Assembly (NCBI RefSeq): GCF_014282275.1
Contig: NZ_VFIA01000023.1
Coordinates: 1-64,000, forward strand
Length of the DNA: 64,000 nt
DNA from: Spirosoma utsteinense
GTDB lineage: Bacteria; Bacteroidota; Bacteroidia; Cytophagales; Spirosomataceae
Reading direction: 5' to 3'
Positions 17,697 through 26,771 of the stretch are shown one piece after another. The notes under the pieces were generated by a model, which was not told where the DNA came from, did no database searches, and worked only from the letters and a program-made list of their open reading frames with translations. Position 1 is the first letter of the stretch. Every line of letters begins with the position of its first letter. The translations under genes were made by a program, and so were the position numbers.

Positions 17697-17815
17697 AGGG
17701 GGAAGAGGGGGAGGAAAGGGAGGAGGGAGGAAGGAGGAAGGGGAGGAAATGCACGCGACAGCCTTCCTCTCCTTCCTCTCCTCTCCTCCCTCTCCTCCTT
17801 CCTCCTTCCTCCTTT
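17697..17815. repeat. Polypurine/polypyrimidine inverted repeat between prpE and acs
   Basis: About 50 bases of almost pure G/A (17697-17749) are followed, after a 12-nt interruption, by about 50 bases of almost pure C/T (17762-17815). The two halves can pair as a long hairpin built from GGAGGAAGG-type units. The pyrimidine half ends at the stop codon of the prpE-like gene, so its transcript would form the hairpin immediately after translation ends. Such tracts can also adopt triplex DNA. The acs promoter must lie on the far side of it. Confidence 0.8.
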
Positions 17816-19776
17816 CACGTCTGGTCTATACTAAAAGCGATACCGAGTTGACGCAGGGTTAGTGCCAGACTGATTTCGTCAAGAATCAGCGGGTCATCGA
17901 TGGTGGATGGCATGGTATACGCTTCGCCGTCGGCGATCTGCCGGATGGTTTTGCGCAGAATCTTGCCCGACCGTGTTTTAGGTAACCGTTGCACCACGAG
18001 TGCGTTACGGAAGTAGGCCACCGCCCCGATCCGATCGCGCAACAGCATAACCAGCTCTGTTTCAAGGGTAGCCTCATCGGTTTGAATGCCGTCTTTCAGG
18101 ACCACGAACCCCAGCGGGCGCTGGCCCCGCAGTGGACAGGCGATACCCACCACGGCGCACTCGGCCACGGCCGGATGGCTCCCCAGCATTTCTTCCATCT
18201 CGCCCGTCGACAGCCGGTGCCCAGCCACATTGATAACATCGTCGACGCGGCCCATGATGAACACATACCCGTCTGCATCCACAAACCCGCCATCGCCGGA
18301 GAGGTAGTAGCCGGGGAAGCGGTTCAGGTAGGAGGTCCGAAACCGCTCGTCGTCATGCCAGAGCGTTGGCAGGCAACCGGGCGGCAAGGGTAATTTGAGG
18401 CAAACCAGGCCGGTTTCATTGGGGCTGGCCGGGTGTCCGTCTTCGTCCAGTATCTTCAGGTCATAGCCGCAAACCGGTTTGGTGGCCGAGCCGGGTTTCA
18501 CCGGCATCGGTTCGATACCCATTGAATTGGCAACCATGGGCCAGCCCGATTCGGTTTGCCACCAGTGGTCGATCACGGGCACATTCACGATGGATTCCAG
18601 CCAGTTCAGGGTTGGTGGATCGCAGCGTTCACCCGCCACGAAGACGGCCTGTAATGATGATAGATCGTAAGCCTGGCGAAGGTGCGCGTCGGGGTCTTCT
18701 TTTTTTATGGCCCGGAACGCCGTTGGGGCCGTAAACAGAACATTGACCTTGTGGTCCTGTACGACGCGCCAGAACGTACCGGCATCGGGTGTGCGAACAG
18801 GCTTTCCTTCCAGAATAACCGACGTGCAGCCATGCAACAGGGGTCCATAGACCGAATAGCTGTGTCCTACCGCCCAGCCGAAATCGGAAGCCGTAAACAT
18901 GACCTGCCCCGGTTGCAGGTTGTAAACAGCGCTCATACTGAATTTAAGGGCCACCGCATGACCGCCGTTGTCGCGCACGATGCCTTTGGGTTTACCGGTG
19001 GTGCCGGATGTATAAAGAATATACAGCGGGTCGGTGGCGGCTACGGCGACGCAATTGGCGGGTTGAGCCGCGTCGACAAGCGCCTGCCAGTCGTGGTCGC
19101 GGCCGGGTTGCAGTTCGGCGGTGCACTGCGGGCGTTGCAGGATCAGGCAGTGATCGGGCTGGTGCACAGCGCGCTGCAGCGCGTCGTTGAGTAACGGTTT
19201 ATAAGGAATTGTCGTGGTGAATTCAATGCCGCAGGAAGCCGACAGTACCACCCTGGGACAGGCATCGTCGATGCGGAGGGCCAGTTCGTGGGGCGCAAAA
19301 CCACCGAACACCACCGAGTGAACAGCCCCCAGCCGGGCGCAGGCCAACATGGCAAAGGCCGTTTCGGGAATCATCGGCATATAAATCACAACGGTGTCGC
19401 CTTTGGTTACCCCCAACGCCTGTAAAGCACCGGCCAGCCGGGCTACCTCATCCTGTAGTTGTCCATACGTAAACTGTCTGACCGTGTTGGTAACGGGGGA
19501 GTCATAAACCAGCGCCAGCTGGTTGGCCCGGCCCTGGTCAACGTGGTAGTCGACGGCTGCGTAGCAGGTGTTGAGCTGCCCGTCGGCAAACCAGCGGGCC
19601 TGCCCCCGGTTGACGGCTTCGGTCCAGGCCGGGTCCTGATGAGCCTGGGTATAGTCAAGTTGGGCTGTCGACAGAATACGCTCCGGTTGCGTGAACCAGG
19701 GAATCTGGCGGGCCTGCTCTGCCCAGAACTCAACAGGGTTTGTCAGGCTGTAGTGGTAGGTATCGGCGTAAGGCAT
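17815..19776 (-). CDS. prpE: Propionyl-CoA synthetase-like acyl-CoA ligase (PrpE/ACSS3 type)
   Basis: This is a 653-residue adenylate-forming ligase, related to but distinct from the downstream Acs. YTSGTTGKPKGIVRDNGGH (near 250) carries the IVRDNGGHAVAL extension typical of PrpE. DHWWQTESGWPM (about 401-412) has GW where Acs has GG, in the acyl-pocket motif. GRVDDVINVAGHRLSTGEMEE and KTRSGKILRKT follow. The likely substrate is propionate or another short acid; the exact range cannot be read from sequence. It lies 42 nt after a receiver-only regulator and is transcribed toward acs. Confidence 0.9.
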   Translation of the reverse strand: MPYADTYHYSLTNPVEFWAEQARQIPWFTQPERILSTAQLDYTQAHQDPAWTEAVNRGQARWFADGQLNTCYAAVDYHVDQGRANQLALVYDSPVTNTVRQFTYGQLQDEVARLAGALQALGVTKGDTVVIYMPMIPETAFAMLACARLGAVHSVVFGGFAPHELALRIDDACPRVVLSASCGIEFTTTIPYKPLLNDALQRAVHQPDHCLILQRPQCTAELQPGRDHDWQALVDAAQPANCVAVAATDPLYILYTSGTTGKPKGIVRDNGGHAVALKFSMSAVYNLQPGQVMFTASDFGWAVGHSYSVYGPLLHGCTSVILEGKPVRTPDAGTFWRVVQDHKVNVLFTAPTAFRAIKKEDPDAHLRQAYDLSSLQAVFVAGERCDPPTLNWLESIVNVPVIDHWWQTESGWPMVANSMGIEPMPVKPGSATKPVCGYDLKILDEDGHPASPNETGLVCLKLPLPPGCLPTLWHDDERFRTSYLNRFPGYYLSGDGGFVDADGYVFIMGRVDDVINVAGHRLSTGEMEEMLGSHPAVAECAVVGIACPLRGQRPLGFVVLKDGIQTDEATLETELVMLLRDRIGAVAYFRNALVVQRLPKTRSGKILRKTIRQIADGEAYTMPSTIDDPLILDEISLALTLRQLGIAFSIDQT

Positions 19777-19818
19777 AGGCAGGCGGCAGGCGGTTAGTCC
19801 TGTATTTCAATGGAACGG

Positions 19819-20202
19819 TCAACGCCCCGAAGACGAGGCTGTCTGGGGTAGTAATTCGTGAATTTTAGCAACCAGTTCGCGGGTCGAGAACGGTTTTGGC
19901 AGGTACAGGTCTGCCCCCAGCGCAAGTCCCCGCTTCACGTCTATCTCCTTGCTCTTAGCGCTCAGAAAGATGACTTTGCAGTGCTGGTATTCAGGCGACT
20001 GCTTCACGAACTGGCACACCTCATACCCATCTACCCGCGGCATCATCACGTCTAGCAGAAGCAGATCCGGAACTTCCTGACGAATGATATCGAACGCTTC
20101 GGCCCCGTCGCGGGCAATAAACACCCGATACCCTTCCTTTTTCATCAGAAATTCGAGCGAAAGCAAAATATTGGGTTCGTCGTCTACAATCAGTACTTTC
20201 AT
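19819..20202 (-). CDS. Receiver-only response regulator (CheY-like)
   Basis: The 127-residue protein is a single receiver domain with no output domain. The acidic pair D8-D9, phosphoacceptor D51 in LLLLDVMMPRVDGYEV, and K in YLPKPFSTRELV are all present. It lies 76 nt after the SLC5-type kinase, so it is the obvious phosphorylation partner. In Proteobacteria the related CrbS/MxtR kinases act through a DNA-binding LuxR-type regulator. This protein cannot bind DNA itself and must act through another protein or as a phosphate relay. Confidence 0.92.
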   Translation of the reverse strand: MKVLIVDDEPNILLSLEFLMKKEGYRVFIARDGAEAFDIIRQEVPDLLLLDVMMPRVDGYEVCQFVKQSPEYQHCKVIFLSAKSKEIDVKRGLALGADLYLPKPFSTRELVAKIHELLPQTASSSGR

Positions 20203-20278
20203 GAATATTGGGTTTTAGTTTGCCGTTACCAGTCAGCTAGTTTAATCATAAACGTTGAACGTTAGGTTATAAACGCGA

Positions 20279-22999
20279 TTAATGAACAGGTAACGAACAC
20301 GTGAATCGGGCGCCCTGTTGGAGCGCACTGCTTACGCTGATTGTTCCATGGTGAAGCTCTATGATCTTTTTCGATATTGCCAGTCCCAGTCCGCTGCCTT
20401 TGGGTTTGCGAACGGTCTGGTTGCTGGCCTGATAAAACTTTTCGAAGATGAGTTGCTGCATGGCGGGGTCGATACCAACGCCATTATCGGTAACGCTCAG
20501 GTCGAGCCAGTTCTGACGCAAGGCCAGGCTGACCGTAACCTGCCCGGTATCGGCGGGTGAAAATTTGATGGCGTTCGACAGCAAATTGATGAGCACCTGC
20601 GTGAGCCGGTCCCGGTCGCCTTCAAGGATCGGTAGCTGACCCGGCGTTGGGCTAACCCGGAGCGAAACCCCTTTGTCGCGCGCCAGCTGCGCCACGCTCT
20701 CGATCGATTCATTTACGAGTTCATCGATCAGAAGGGGCTCTGTAGTCAGGCGGTACCGTCCCGAGTCGTAGTGCTCCAGATCGAGGACTTGGTTGATGAG
20801 CCGCGACAGCCGTTCTGTTTCCCGGATAACCTGCCCCAAAAACTGAAGCCGTACGACCTCGTCCATGTCGGCCTGATCGTACAGTATTTCCGACAAAGCC
20901 CGAATTGACGTCAGCGGGGTGCGTATCTCGTGGGTTACGGTCGAGACGAAATCGTCTTTTTGCTGATCGGACAGCTTGAGCCGTTCGTTGGCCTGGCTGA
21001 GCTGCTCGGTCGTCTGCTGAAGTTCCGTCGACTTGCGGGTGAGTTCCTTATTTACCATCATCAGTTCCTGTGATGCCTTCAGGATATGGATCACCTCATC
21101 GACAGACAGCGGCTCTTCGCTGGCTACCGACGATACGATGATGCGGGCCGACGCTGCGCCGATAGCGCCTGCCAGCCATTTTTCGGCATACGCTACAACC
21201 CGTGGGTCAGCGTAGATAGTATTGGCGGTGAGGTGATTGCGTCGGGCAACCCGGTCGAGCGTTCGGCGGGCCCGCTCGTCCCCGAAGAACGTTGCCAGCA
21301 GGATGCGCAGATCGCTAAGCAACGCCTGGCCCTTCCAGGTGACGGATTGGTCGCCGGTTTGGGCGTAGCGATACACATCGACAAAAAGGACAGCCTGGGC
21401 GTGGTCGAGCGATGTCTGCGGGTGGTTGAGCGCTCCCCAGACGTAGCCACCAATATTGAAAAATAACGACCAGAAGAGGGCGTGTGAGATGCTATCCAGT
21501 CCTGTCAGGCCAAACAGTTCATAAGGTCTAAGAAACGCCAGCCCGAAGGGACCATCCGTCAGGAAGGAGCCGGGCAGAAAACCAGTTGACGCCAGAGAGG
21601 GCAGGATGAGGGTGTATAGCCAAAGGGTGAACCCGGCCGTGAGCCCTAGTTTGGCACCAGCCCGGGAGCCGCGTTTCCAGTACAGGCCACCAATCATGGC
21701 GGGGGTAAACTGAGCGACGGCCACGAAGGAAATGACACCAACCGATACCAGTGAATAGTGGTTGGCCACAAAGTGATAATACAGAAAAGCCAGCAGTAAC
21801 AGCCCAACGATGGTGAGCCGCCGAATGGTTATGACAACATGACTCCACGACGACTCGCCGTCCAGGGCACTAAAGCGGGCCTGCCAGCCGGGCCGACTCA
21901 CGAGTAGTGGCATCACGACGTTATTGCTGATCATAACGCTGAGCGCAATCGTTTCAACGATGATCATGCTGGTAGCCGCCGAAAAACCGCCGATGTAGGC
22001 CAGCAGCGCCAGGCCACTCTGCCCGAACTGCAGAGGTAACGCCAGCACGTAGTTATCGGCGTCTACGCCCGGATCGAGCAGTAACTTTCCGGCAAAGGTG
22101 AGGGGCAGTACGAACAGGTTGATGAGGAATAGATAAAGCGGAAACAGCCACATGGCCTTATTGAGGTGCTTTTCGTCGACATTTTCGACAATGGCTACCT
22201 GAAACTGCCGGGGCAGAAAGAGAATGGCCATCATAGAGAGACAGACGTTCCAGAACCAGTTGGCGGTGGAGGTCGTGCTGTTGAAGGTAAACAGCCGTTC
22301 CAGGGACGGGACGGCCGCAGCCTGTTCAAAGAGGTCTGAAGGTCCCCTGAACAGGAAGAACGTAACAAAGATACCCACCGTCAGGAACGCCACCAGTTTA
22401 ACGATGGATTCGAAGGCAATGGCGGTAACCATACCTTCGTGTCGTTCGGTGGCTTCCAGTTTGCGGGTACCGAAGAGGATAGTAAACATCGCCAGCAGCA
22501 AACTGATCAAGAGTGCTTTCGTACTGAGGGAAGCACCGGACGCCCCCCCCACCGCCTGGCCCGACAGGACGGCAAAGCTGGTGGTAATGGCTTTGAGCTG
22601 GATGGAAATATACGGGATCATACCCATCACGCAGAGGAGCGTTGCCAGAACCCCCAGCAGGCGGCTTTTACCGTAGCGGGACGAGATAAAGTCGGCAATG
22701 CTGGTGATGCGCTGGGTTTTGCAGATACGGATGATCTTGCGTTGCACACTCCACCAGATGGGCGCGCCGAGAGTAGGGCCTATGTAAGAGGTCAGGAACT
22801 CAATGCCGCCCGATGCCGCCCGGCCCACGCTGCCGTAGAACGTCCAGGCCGTGCAGTAAACCGATATCGACAGGGCATAAATGTAAGGGTTGTTGACAAG
22901 ACTGCGCCCCAGCTGAGGCCGTTGTTCAGCCCAGTAGGCCACGGCAAACAGGAGGCTCAGGTAGAGCACCGAGCAGAGTAGTACGGTCAGGCTATTCAT
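20279..22999 (-). CDS. SLC5-STAC histidine kinase (CbrA/CrbS type)
   Basis: This 906-residue protein joins a sodium:solute symporter-like membrane domain (about residues 1-520, roughly 13 helices) to a cytoplasmic kinase. A STAC linker follows, with YADPRVVAYAEKWLAGAIGA and ARIIVSSVASEEPLS (about 605-640). A coiled coil (about 650-685) leads to HisKA with FVSTVTHEIRTPL (His near 690) and an HATPase domain with NLLSNAIKFSP, DNGVGIDP and GSGLGLAISKK. CrbS-type kinases control acs in Vibrio and Pseudomonas. The acs/prpE neighbourhood supports sensing of acetate or propionate, or of their uptake. It overlaps the upstream small gene by 8 nt. Confidence 0.93.
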   Translation of the reverse strand: MNSLTVLLCSVLYLSLLFAVAYWAEQRPQLGRSLVNNPYIYALSISVYCTAWTFYGSVGRAASGGIEFLTSYIGPTLGAPIWWSVQRKIIRICKTQRITSIADFISSRYGKSRLLGVLATLLCVMGMIPYISIQLKAITTSFAVLSGQAVGGASGASLSTKALLISLLLAMFTILFGTRKLEATERHEGMVTAIAFESIVKLVAFLTVGIFVTFFLFRGPSDLFEQAAAVPSLERLFTFNSTTSTANWFWNVCLSMMAILFLPRQFQVAIVENVDEKHLNKAMWLFPLYLFLINLFVLPLTFAGKLLLDPGVDADNYVLALPLQFGQSGLALLAYIGGFSAATSMIIVETIALSVMISNNVVMPLLVSRPGWQARFSALDGESSWSHVVITIRRLTIVGLLLLAFLYYHFVANHYSLVSVGVISFVAVAQFTPAMIGGLYWKRGSRAGAKLGLTAGFTLWLYTLILPSLASTGFLPGSFLTDGPFGLAFLRPYELFGLTGLDSISHALFWSLFFNIGGYVWGALNHPQTSLDHAQAVLFVDVYRYAQTGDQSVTWKGQALLSDLRILLATFFGDERARRTLDRVARRNHLTANTIYADPRVVAYAEKWLAGAIGAASARIIVSSVASEEPLSVDEVIHILKASQELMMVNKELTRKSTELQQTTEQLSQANERLKLSDQQKDDFVSTVTHEIRTPLTSIRALSEILYDQADMDEVVRLQFLGQVIRETERLSRLINQVLDLEHYDSGRYRLTTEPLLIDELVNESIESVAQLARDKGVSLRVSPTPGQLPILEGDRDRLTQVLINLLSNAIKFSPADTGQVTVSLALRQNWLDLSVTDNGVGIDPAMQQLIFEKFYQASNQTVRKPKGSGLGLAISKKIIELHHGTISVSSALQQGARFTCSLPVH

Positions 23000-23204
23000 C
23001 GGCAGCGGGCGAATTGCCGGGAGGTTGACTGCGGTGAATCAGCCAGCCGATGCAGCCGATCAGGGCGGCCCAAACCGAAAATATGTAGAGGTACAGTACC
23101 GGAATGCCAGCCAGCCGTTCGGGGCGGTTGGCTATGGTTAAAATCGGGACGTTCAGCAGCAGCATGAACAGCACACTTAGCATCAGGAGCCGGGCTTCTT
23201 TCAT
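22992..23204 (-). CDS. Small two-helix membrane protein paired with the SLC5 kinase
   Basis: The 70-residue protein has two hydrophobic segments (about 5-22 and 34-55) joined by a loop ANRPERLAGIPVL, and a polar tail. Short proteins of this form often precede SLC5-type transporters as small subunits, similar in shape to DUF3311-like proteins. The stop lies inside the kinase gene (8-nt overlap), which indicates coupled translation. I chose the ATG giving MKEARLLML; the 87 upstream open codons cross a perfect hairpin and another gene. Confidence 0.75.
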   Translation of the reverse strand: MKEARLLMLSVLFMLLLNVPILTIANRPERLAGIPVLYLYIFSVWAALIGCIGWLIHRSQPPGNSPAADE

Positions 23205-23240
23205 GGCGACAGTGTTACGGTGGGTAGGGTAATTTGTGGA

Positions 23241-23297
23241 GTAACCGATTGCCTGCCGGGCGGCAGCTAAGCTGTTGCCCGGCAGGCAATCGGTTAC
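23241..23297. repeat. Perfect 21-bp intercistronic hairpin
   Basis: Bases 23241-23261 (GTAACCGATTGCCTGCCGGG...) pair perfectly with 23277-23297. The 15-nt loop has an inner CAGC/GCTG stem. It lies between two small membrane-protein genes, ending 2 nt before the stop of the upstream one. There is no T-tract. It may partially terminate or process the message so that permease and kinase are made in different amounts. Confidence 0.85.
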
Positions 23298-23299
23298 GG

Positions 23300-23518
23300 C
23301 TAATCGTCGTATTCGCCTTGCAGGGCATAAAGCCCGAACGTAACCAGACCACCAACGATGATGGGCATGAGTACGAATACGATGATAATGCCAAAGACCA
23401 GGTCGTCGGTTTTGCCCGATGTCAGTTTCGGAATCCCCATCGACGTTATGGTGAAATAACCACAAAGAGCAGCCAGCGCGAGCCAGACAATGCCGAGATA
23501 TCGTTTGATTGTGTTCAT
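23300..23518 (-). CDS. Small membrane protein downstream of the MHS permease
   Basis: This 72-residue protein has two hydrophobic helices (about 5-25 and 40-65) separated by SMGIPKLTSGKTDDLV. It ends in an acidic tail (GEYDD). I recall Bacteroidota small proteins (possibly DUF6814) of this kind beside MHS transporters, but cannot confirm the family. It starts 73 nt after the permease stop, so it may be a small accessory subunit of that transporter. Confidence 0.7.
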   Translation of the reverse strand: MNTIKRYLGIVWLALAALCGYFTITSMGIPKLTSGKTDDLVFGIIIVFVLMPIIVGGLVTFGLYALQGEYDD

Positions 23519-23591
23519 CTTATGGATGTATTTTTAATCGGTTAACTTCGATTTAAGAAAAGGCAAGGGTATCAGGAATGGGTTAGTTAGG

Positions 23592-25181
23592 TCAGGCCTC
23601 TTCGGCCGCCTGCGGGCGATTTTTGATGTAGAAAATACCAATTACCAGACTTACGGCCGCTACCAGAATAGGGTACCAGAGCCCTTCCAGGTACGGAGCT
23701 GCGTAGGGAGCGGCTGTTCCGGCTTTTTCGGCGGCCAGGTTCACCTCTTTCGCGCCGGTAGCCAGGTAGGTAGCTACGGCAGGCAGCAAGCCGCCAAAGA
23801 CACCGTTACCGATGTGATACGGCAGCGACATGGACGTGTAGCGAATTTTGGTCGGGAACATCTCAACCAGGAAAGCGGCAATAGGACCGTATACCAGCGT
23901 CACGTAAAGTACCTGGATAAACACCAGCCAGATCAGCGCCCACCGGTCGGTATCGGTGATGAGTACGGTCTTCTTGATCTCGGGTTTGGCTGGTTCAGCG
24001 TTGACATCGGCGGCTATTTTTAGTCTGGATACCTCTGTTAGCAATGTGCCATCGGTATAGGCGCGTTTGGTCGTTGTCGTCTTTATTGAGCCGCCCTCTA
24101 CTTTGGGGTCCGGGGCCAGGGTTGAGTCGATACTGAAGTTGGCCGTGATCTCCTGTTTGTTTTTCAGGTTCGTCGTCTGGTACATCTTCTCGTAGATGGG
24201 TCGGTAGGTCAGAATCGCGATCAGCATACCGGCCAGCATAATGCCTTTGCGGCCAATCTTATCCGATAGCCAGCCAAACACGACGAAGAACGGCGTACCC
24301 ATCAGCAGGGCTACTGTCATCAGCTCGTCGGATTGAATGGCATCGACGTTACAAACGGTCTTGATGAAGTTCATGGCGTAGAACTGCCCGGTATACCAGA
24401 CCACGCCCTGCCCCATCGTTGCCCCAAAGAGCGCCAGCAACACGAACTTGAAATTCAATTTGTTGCCAAAACTTTCTTTCAGCGGGTTGGTCGACGTTTT
24501 TCCTTCGGCTTTTACCTTCGCGAAGAGCGGTGATTCGCTCATGTTGCGCCGAATGATGTAGGAGATGAACACCATAAAGATCGAAACCAGGAACGGTATG
24601 CGCCAGCCCCACTCATCGAAATCTTCTTTGGAAAGCGATTTCCGGGTTACCAGGATCACCAGCAGCGATACGAACAGGCCAATGGTAGCGGTTGTCTGAA
24701 TCCAGGAGGTCCAGAATCCCCGCTTGTTGGCCGGGGAGTGTTCGGCCACATAGGTAGCAGCTCCGCCATATTCGCCACCGAGGGCCAGCCCCTGCAGGAG
24801 TCGGAGGATCAGCACCAGCAGCGGGGCCATGAACCCGATCGTTTCGTAACTCGGTATCAGACCAATAGCAAACGTGGCCCCACCCATCAGCATCAGGGTG
24901 ACCATGAACGTATACTTCCGGCCAATAAGATCACCTAATCGACCGAAAAACAAAGCACCGAACGGACGAACCACGAAGCCGGCTGCGAAGGTGGCCAGCG
25001 TTGACAGGAAGGCCGCTGTGGGGTTGCCTTCAGGAAAAAACTTGGTTGCCAGTACGGTTGCCAGCGAACCGAAGATGTAGAAGTCATACCACTCGATGAG
25101 CGTTCCGACAGAGGATGCGCCGATAACGCTGATCAAGGAACTCGCCTTTGTAGCGGATTTAGGATTTGTTTCTGAGATCAT
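23592..25181 (-). CDS. MHS-family MFS transporter with an 80-residue loop insertion
   Basis: This 529-residue inner-membrane symporter belongs to the metabolite:H+ symporter group. The cytoplasmic loop motif GRLGDLIGRK is at 80-89 and its second-half copy WLSDKIGRKG at 304-313. GTLIEWYDFYIFG (27-39) and LQGLALGGEYGGA (129-141) are typical. Between about 330 and 412 there is a polar, Thr/Lys-rich insertion that most members lack. The substrate is not readable from sequence; an organic acid fits the neighbouring acs, prpE and porin genes. Confidence 0.9.
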   Translation of the reverse strand: MISETNPKSATKASSLISVIGASSVGTLIEWYDFYIFGSLATVLATKFFPEGNPTAAFLSTLATFAAGFVVRPFGALFFGRLGDLIGRKYTFMVTLMLMGGATFAIGLIPSYETIGFMAPLLVLILRLLQGLALGGEYGGAATYVAEHSPANKRGFWTSWIQTTATIGLFVSLLVILVTRKSLSKEDFDEWGWRIPFLVSIFMVFISYIIRRNMSESPLFAKVKAEGKTSTNPLKESFGNKLNFKFVLLALFGATMGQGVVWYTGQFYAMNFIKTVCNVDAIQSDELMTVALLMGTPFFVVFGWLSDKIGRKGIMLAGMLIAILTYRPIYEKMYQTTNLKNKQEITANFSIDSTLAPDPKVEGGSIKTTTTKRAYTDGTLLTEVSRLKIAADVNAEPAKPEIKKTVLITDTDRWALIWLVFIQVLYVTLVYGPIAAFLVEMFPTKIRYTSMSLPYHIGNGVFGGLLPAVATYLATGAKEVNLAAEKAGTAAPYAAPYLEGLWYPILVAAVSLVIGIFYIKNRPQAAEEA

Positions 25182-25214
25182 AGGGAAAAAGGTTTGTCAG
25201 TTAGAGGGGTATGA

Positions 25215-26654
25215 TTATAAGTATATCTGTGCCTGAAGAATAAATTCACCTTTGTTGCCGCTGATGGTGTTACGATCGGTATATACGGGCCGGGTCGAGT
25301 ACTGTGGCGTTATTTTGGCGTGGTGACCATCCAGGTAAAAGTTAGCGCCAATGTCGTAGTAATTACCTGCTTTACCGAGGGCTTCAAAATTCTTATAGGT
25401 GTAAGCCGCAAATGGCTGAATCCGCATCTTGGGCTTCTCGGTCGCCTTGGGTAACAGCAAGCCGGCCTGCGTGTACCAGATGCTGCCGGTACCGACAAAC
25501 GCTCTGGCATTGCCGGGACCCGCCAGGGCCCGTTGTCCGGCAAAGGCGGGGTCGGCCTGAGCCGGGTTCGCAATGCCTAAATTGCGGAGATAGTTTGGTC
25601 CGAAATCATAGTTGTAATACACACTATAGGCGGTTATAGCCATGTTCTTTTCGGGCTTTCCAACGGGCATATCCAGAAACGCATCGACGGCCATCAACGA
25701 AATCGTATGTTTTTGGGTGTTGCTCGATGGGCTGGTAGTTACCGCCCCTTCGCGAACAAAGCTCTGTGTACCCTGGGGTTGGGTATAAAACCCGCCCCCA
25801 ATATTAAATACTCGCTTTGTGCCGACATACGTACCCACTTTGAACGGAAGCACGTTGGCTTCCTGGTCCAGGAACTGGTATTCCAGGTAGCCTCCGTACG
25901 ACATCTTGCTGGCCCCGTTGTTGTCGACAGCTACATTAGGAACCACGGAGGTGCCGCTAACGGGCAGGGCCAGGTTGGTGGCGAATGGCTTGTTGTAGTT
26001 TACGCGGTATTCGAGTTTACCCAGTTTCCCCTTGGCGTAGATGCCGAAAAGCCGGGCAAACTGATCGGAGTTTTCAATCAGCGGCCAGTTGAAGATGGGC
26101 GCATCGACCGCCATGAAGTTGAGCGTACTGGCCGACGTCATCCGGGAAATTCCATGCCAGTAGTGCAAACCGGCTCCCAGATAGAGCGTCCTCTTGTTCG
26201 TGTTCCCGCTGGCATTCTTTCCCGCCGGAATAACGGCATACTCATTCCAGAAATCGTGGAAAAAAATCTGGGGTTTCTTGCCCTGGCCATACCCGCCTGT
26301 TCCACTGGTAGCTGAGCCGCCCCCGCTGGCAAAGGTCTGGTTGTTTATGCCGAAATGACTCATAATCAGGTAGCGCGGAGTGATCTGAGCGTACGCCAAA
26401 AAACGCACCCGGCGGGCCATAACATCCGAGATGTTTTCTGTTGGAGCACCATTCACGGATGTTCCCGGGTTTGTTTCCATCGAGCGAAACCAAATTTGAT
26501 TCCAGATAATAAAGCGTACGTACTTGGTGCCTTCGGGGTTGATGTTTACTTTGAGTCCACCCCCATAATCCATTGATCCCTGGCCCAGGACCGGCTGCGC
26601 TCCATTGACGAGAAATATACTGACCAAAAGAATAACAGGAAGATACGTTTTCAT
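25215..26654 (-). CDS. Outer-membrane porin-like beta-barrel protein
   Basis: The 479-residue protein begins with a signal peptide (MKTYLPVILLVSIFLVNGAQ, cleavage probably after LGQ or nearby). The mature chain has alternating hydrophobic strands, many aromatic residues and a C-terminal KGEFILQAQIYL that fits a final barrel strand. I chose the ATG giving MKTYLP; 15 further codons upstream would spoil the signal peptide. It lies 33 nt upstream of the MHS permease, suggesting it admits the same substrate across the outer membrane. Confidence 0.8.
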   Translation of the reverse strand: MKTYLPVILLVSIFLVNGAQPVLGQGSMDYGGGLKVNINPEGTKYVRFIIWNQIWFRSMETNPGTSVNGAPTENISDVMARRVRFLAYAQITPRYLIMSHFGINNQTFASGGGSATSGTGGYGQGKKPQIFFHDFWNEYAVIPAGKNASGNTNKRTLYLGAGLHYWHGISRMTSASTLNFMAVDAPIFNWPLIENSDQFARLFGIYAKGKLGKLEYRVNYNKPFATNLALPVSGTSVVPNVAVDNNGASKMSYGGYLEYQFLDQEANVLPFKVGTYVGTKRVFNIGGGFYTQPQGTQSFVREGAVTTSPSSNTQKHTISLMAVDAFLDMPVGKPEKNMAITAYSVYYNYDFGPNYLRNLGIANPAQADPAFAGQRALAGPGNARAFVGTGSIWYTQAGLLLPKATEKPKMRIQPFAAYTYKNFEALGKAGNYYDIGANFYLDGHHAKITPQYSTRPVYTDRNTISGNKGEFILQAQIYL

Positions 26655-26771
26655 GCAAGTTGCGGGGGAATAGGTGGGAAATATTACTCCGCAAAACACA
26701 AATTATTCCCTAGCTCGTCCTAATGCTTGAGGTTGATATGCTAAACATCTATAGATAAGCCTGTATTACAC

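Noticed and set aside
17682-17697. FNR-like half-site TTGATATAGATAG upstream of acs
   Set aside because: Only the left half fits; the right half lacks ATCA.
23205-23465. N-terminal extension of the 70-residue membrane protein
   Set aside because: It would cross a perfect hairpin and overlap the 72-residue gene in another frame, and its sequence is His/Arg-rich antisense-like.
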